Positions 61,105-64,000 of a stretch of 64,000 nt of DNA are shown piece by piece. Numbering within the stretch: position 1 is the first letter of the stretch; each line of letters begins with the position of its first letter. The notes beneath the pieces are model-generated. The model worked only from the letters and a program-made list of their open reading frames with translations, was not told the DNA's origin and did not search any database. The position numbers were made by a program, and so were the translations under genes. The stretch covers positions 1 through 64,000 of the forward strand of contig CAJTGF010000021.1 in NCBI GenBank assembly GCA_910575585.1, written 5' to 3'. The stretch comes from Clostridiaceae bacterium (GTDB lineage Bacteria > Bacillota > Clostridia > Lachnospirales > Lachnospiraceae).

Positions 61105-62496
61105 CTACTGCCCGCTGCCTGTTAAGTACTCATCAATTCCTCTGGCCCCGGCCCGGCCCGCCTCCATGGCAAGAATCACCGTGGCAGCCCCGGTCACCGC
61201 GTCTCCTCCGGCGTACACGCCCTCTTTGCTGGTCTTTCCGTTAGCTTCCTCCGCCACAATGCACTTCCTCCGATCAACCTCCAGCCCTTTGGTAGTGCTG
61301 GAGATCAGCGGATTAGGCGAGGTCCCTAAAGACATGATCACCGTATCCACATCAATGACAAACTCCGACCCTTCCACAGGTACCGGCCGCCTTCTTCCGG
61401 AGGCATCCGGCTCACCCAGTTCCATGCGGATGCACCGCATCCCCTTGACCCAGCCTTTATCATCCACCAGGATCTCCACAGGATTGGTCAGCAGATTGAA
61501 GATGATCCCTTCCTCCTTGGCGTGATGGACTTCCTCCGCCCTGGCCGGAAGCTCCGCCTCGCTTCTTCGATACACAATATGTACGTCAGCCCCCAGACGC
61601 AGAGCCGTCCTGGCCGCGTCCATGGCCACGTTGCCGCCGCCCACTACCGCAACCTTCTTCCCTGCCGCAATAGGCGTGTCATAATCATCCCGGAACGCTT
61701 TCATCAGATTGCTTCTGGTCAGATACTCGTTGGCGGAAAATACCCCGTTGGCATTCTCCCCGGGAATCCCCATAAACATGGGAAGGCCCGCGCCGGAGCC
61801 GATGAACACCGCGTCAAATCCCTCATCCTCCAGAAGCTGGTCAATGGTCACCGACTTGCCGATAATCACGTTGGTCTCGATCCTCACGCCAAGCTTTCTC
61901 ACATTGTCGATCTCCGGCATCACCACGCCTTCCTTGGGAAGACGGAACTCCGGAATCCCGTACAGCAGCACGCCCCCGGGCTCGTGAAGGGCTTCAAAAA
62001 CCGTCACCGCATACCCTAATTTGGCCAGATCTCCGGCGCAGGTAAGCCCTGCCGGGCCGGAGCCTACCACAGCCACCTTCTTTCCGTTGGCATGCTCCGG
62101 CTTTTCGGGGACAAAACCGTTTTCCCTGGACCAGTCCGCCACAAAACGCTCCAGCTTGCCGATGGACACCGGCTCCCCCTTGATCCCCCGGATGCACTGG
62201 CCCTCGCACTGGCTCTCCTGGGGACACACACGGCCGCACACGGCCGGAAGAGCGGAGGACCTGGCAATAACCTTGGCAGCCCCCTGGATATCCCCCTCTT
62301 TCACCTTGCCCACAAAAGCCGGGATATCGATGGCCACAGGGCAGCCCTTGACACACTTGGCATTTTTACAGTTCAAACACCTGGAAGCTTCCTCCATGGC
62401 TTCTTCCTTATTATAACCCAGACAAACTTCCTCAAAATTAGCGGCTCTCACCTTAGGGTCCTGCTCCCGGACCGGAACCTTTTTCAGCACATCCAT
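61105..62496 (-). CDS. nfnB: NfnB / glutamate-synthase-small-subunit-like flavoprotein
   Basis: ATG at 62496 (MDVLKKVPVREQD) follows GGAGGAAA. In 463 residues: an N-terminal iron-sulfur region (SRCLNCKNAKCVKGCP and CGRVCPQESQCEGQCIRG), then FAD-binding KVAVVGSGPAGLTCAGDLAK and NAD(P)-binding KVAVVGGGNVAMDAARTALR. It pairs with the FAD/2Fe-2S protein just upstream, the NfnAB arrangement that couples NADH and reduced ferredoxin to NADP+. A GltD role is the alternative, but no GltB lies nearby. Confidence 0.88.
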   Translation of the reverse strand: MDVLKKVPVREQDPKVRAANFEEVCLGYNKEEAMEEASRCLNCKNAKCVKGCPVAIDIPAFVGKVKEGDIQGAAKVIARSSALPAVCGRVCPQESQCEGQCIRGIKGEPVSIGKLERFVADWSRENGFVPEKPEHANGKKVAVVGSGPAGLTCAGDLAKLGYAVTVFEALHEPGGVLLYGIPEFRLPKEGVVMPEIDNVRKLGVRIETNVIIGKSVTIDQLLEDEGFDAVFIGSGAGLPMFMGIPGENANGVFSANEYLTRSNLMKAFRDDYDTPIAAGKKVAVVGGGNVAMDAARTALRLGADVHIVYRRSEAELPARAEEVHHAKEEGIIFNLLTNPVEILVDDKGWVKGMRCIRMELGEPDASGRRRPVPVEGSEFVIDVDTVIMSLGTSPNPLISSTTKGLEVDRRKCIVAEEANGKTSKEGVYAGGDAVTGAATVILAMEAGRAGARGIDEYLTGSGQ

Positions 62497-62543
62497 AATT
62501 TCCTCCATTCTGTACGCAAACACTGTCTAAAACCCGTATGGCT

Positions 62544-63437
62544 CTACTCCTGTCCGTCCCCGCAAAAGCCGCATCCGCCATGGTGCGTATGGCCTTCCTT
62601 CAGCCTTAACATGGCCCGGCCCTCCTGGGTCCGGTACATCTGCTGACGCTTCATAGCCTCGTCAAAATCCACTTTATGACCGTCAAACTCCGGCCCGTCC
62701 ACGCAGGCAAACTTCACCTGGCCTCCCACGGTCAGACGGCAGGCACCGCACATGCCCGTGCCGTCCACCATAATGGGATTCATGCTGACAACGGTAGGGA
62801 TCCCCAGCTCCTTGGTCAACAGGCTCACAAACTTCATCATGATCACAGGACCGATGGCTACACACACGTCATACCGCTTCCCCTGAACCTCCACCAGGTC
62901 TTTCACCACATCCGTCACCATGCCTTTGCGCGCATAGGATCCGTCGTCCGTGGTTATGTAAAGATTCCCTGCCGCCTCTTTCATCTTCTCTTCCAGGATC
63001 AGCATATCCTTTGTCTTGGCCCCCATCACCACATCGGCTTCGATACCGTGAGCCTTTAGCCACTTTACCTGGGGATACACCGGAGCCGTCCCCACTCCGC
63101 CTGCCACAAACAGCATCCTCCGGTTTTTCAAAACCTCCAGATCCTCATGGACAAACTCCGACGGCCTGCCCAGAGGCCCCACAAAGTCACGGAAGCTGTC
63201 CCCGGCTTTTAAGGAAGCCATCTTCTGAGTAGAAGCCCCCACGATCTGGAACACAATGGTAACAAGTCCTGTATCCCTGTCATAATCACAGATGGTCAGA
63301 GGGATCCGCTCCCCCGCCTCATCCATTTTCACAATCACAAACTCTCCCGGCTGGCAGGCCCTGGCCACCCTGGGCGCTTCCACGTCCATAAGGTAAATCC
63401 TGTCTGCCAACTGCTCTGATCTCACTATTTTGTACAT
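62544..63437 (-). CDS. nfnA: NfnA / sulfide dehydrogenase-like FAD and 2Fe-2S subunit
   Basis: The 297-residue protein has the ferredoxin-reductase FAD part (GEFVIVKMDEAGERIPLTIC), an NAD-binding FVAGGVGTAPVYPQVKWLKA, and a C-terminal 2Fe-2S cluster with DGTGMCGACRLTVGGQVKFA and a later CVDG. The C-terminal GHTHHGGCGFCGDGQ is a further His/Cys-rich tail. It is the first gene of the two-gene nfnAB operon, preceded by GAGGAGGAG, and supplies NADPH from ferredoxin and NADH in anaerobes. Confidence 0.9.
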   Translation of the reverse strand: MYKIVRSEQLADRIYLMDVEAPRVARACQPGEFVIVKMDEAGERIPLTICDYDRDTGLVTIVFQIVGASTQKMASLKAGDSFRDFVGPLGRPSEFVHEDLEVLKNRRMLFVAGGVGTAPVYPQVKWLKAHGIEADVVMGAKTKDMLILEEKMKEAAGNLYITTDDGSYARKGMVTDVVKDLVEVQGKRYDVCVAIGPVIMMKFVSLLTKELGIPTVVSMNPIMVDGTGMCGACRLTVGGQVKFACVDGPEFDGHKVDFDEAMKRQQMYRTQEGRAMLRLKEGHTHHGGCGFCGDGQE

Positions 63438-63513
63438 CTGCTCCTCCTCAATCTATGTACTCTGGGAATCTCTCCTGTTCCTGCCTTTATGGCAGGTGCT
63501 AAATCTGGGTATT

Positions 63514-63542
63514 ATCATACCATTATCTTTTCCTGCTGACAA
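63514..63542 (-). promoter_or_regulatory. nfnAB promoter
   Basis: On the minus strand TTGTCA (63537-63542) and TATGAT (63514-63519) are 17 bases apart, 77 bases ahead of the nfnA start. The leader contains a hairpin, CCTGCC/GGCAGG around TTTAT (63480-63496). Confidence 0.7.
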
Positions 63543-63654
63543 TATATTCTATGACAAACTTTCGCTCCCATAGTACGTTTGGTATGGTGAAAAAATGGAT
63601 GGAGTGGTAAAATATAGAAAAACCTTCACAATCGGGCAAGCCCCCATCCCCTAA

Positions 63655-64000
63655 AAGGAGACGAAACCAATGGGAGAAGGATTTGCGCGGTTCCCGAGGA
63701 CATCAAAATTCCCGCTTCTTTTGTTCTCTCCCACCGCCTAACCATGGCCCGCACTTTCGGCCTCCTTCTCGGACGCCAAATCATAGACCAGCTTCTGGCC
63801 GCCCTGTTTCAAAAATGTAAAAAAATGGGAAAGGCTCCCTGCGGTCCTTTGACAGAAAAATCCGTCAACTGTACCGCAGGGAACTCCTTTCCCGCTACCG
63901 AAAAATCAAAAGATCTCCTTCCCTGTCCGCATCTCCCCCAGAGCTGGAGCAGGCCGCCGGCCTTATGCATCCCGCGCTCCATGATCTGTACGAAATAGCC
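63655..64000 (+). other. Partial or frameshifted coding region at the right edge
   Basis: AAAAGGAGACGAAACCAATG at 63652-63672 looks like a gene start, but its frame stops after 23 codons. A second frame reads CAVPEDIKIPASFVLSHRL and ARTFGLLLGRQIIDQLLAAL; after a run of seven As near 63820 a third frame reads SFDRKIRQLYRRELLSRYRK and ELEQAAGLMHPALHDLYEIA to the window edge. The protein-like text across frames suggests frameshifts or a pseudogene. No family assigned. Confidence 0.35.

Noticed and set aside
61105-62496. Glutamate synthase small subunit (gltD)
   Set aside because: The sequence fits that family, but the adjacent NfnA-type subunit and lack of a large subunit make NfnB the better reading.
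1-64000. CRISPR array, tRNA or rRNA genes
   Set aside because: No regularly spaced direct repeats and no cloverleaf or rRNA-like sequence were noticed; the strong repeats found are palindromes.

Overview
The window looks like a chromosomal segment of a gut-type Clostridia, most likely Lachnospiraceae. The grounds are a Gram-positive style lipobox and GGAGG ribosome binding sites, an NfnAB-type transhydrogenase, a YitT protein, an AgrA-like LytTR regulator, mannose-family PTS and uronate genes, and low to moderate GC. I cannot name the species from the sequence alone.

The left two thirds (about 0.1-40.8 kb) is one co-oriented minus-strand block of about 32 genes, many coupled by ATGA overlaps. 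It carries six VgrG/gpD-like spike proteins (10353, 5674, 22886, 24804, 28824, 33299), three DUF4280 (PAAR-like) tip proteins, three small proteins resembling DcrB/DUF1795 (Eag-type) chaperones, an Hsp70/actin-fold ATPase, two or three baseplate-like candidates, two PP2C phosphatases, two FHA proteins, TPR lipoproteins and several multi-copy families that behave like immunity genes. I read it as the spike, effector and regulatory part of a T6SS-like contractile injection system in a Gram-positive. Sheath, tube and unfoldase genes are not in the window, so this remains an inference. The clearest effector is a VgrG whose C-terminus is a zinc metalloprotease (HEFGHVFGLGD); four related membrane-anchored proteins follow it. 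A decayed copy of the protease tail and a scrap of an immunity-like gene flank an IS110-derived element at the left end, so the cargo end of the locus has been duplicated and then broken by insertion. Core and signalling genes appear GC-richer than the AT-rich cargo genes.

At the upstream end of the block lie a truncated TPR gene and a 1051-residue membrane-anchored protein made of two tandem copies of a beta-propeller plus RsiV-like unit. Beyond a terminator are an AgrCA-like sensor kinase/LytTR regulator pair and an XRE repressor whose leader can hide its own ribosome binding site.

The right third (43.7-64 kb) is metabolic: a GH4 6-phospho-alpha-glucosidase with an RpiR regulator; a GntR(FCD)-uxuB-uxuA uronate cluster with a well-formed promoter holding palindromic operators; a YcxB-like protein; a hypothetical protein led by a 163-nt wobble-paired hairpin; a toxin-antitoxin pair with a broken toxin; a 250-bp near-perfect palindrome; a HAD phosphatase, SIS deglycase and mannose-family PTS operon divergent from a GntR/UTRA regulator (probably Amadori-compound use); yitT; deoB; and nfnA/nfnB. 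The two ends of the window cut through further genes.
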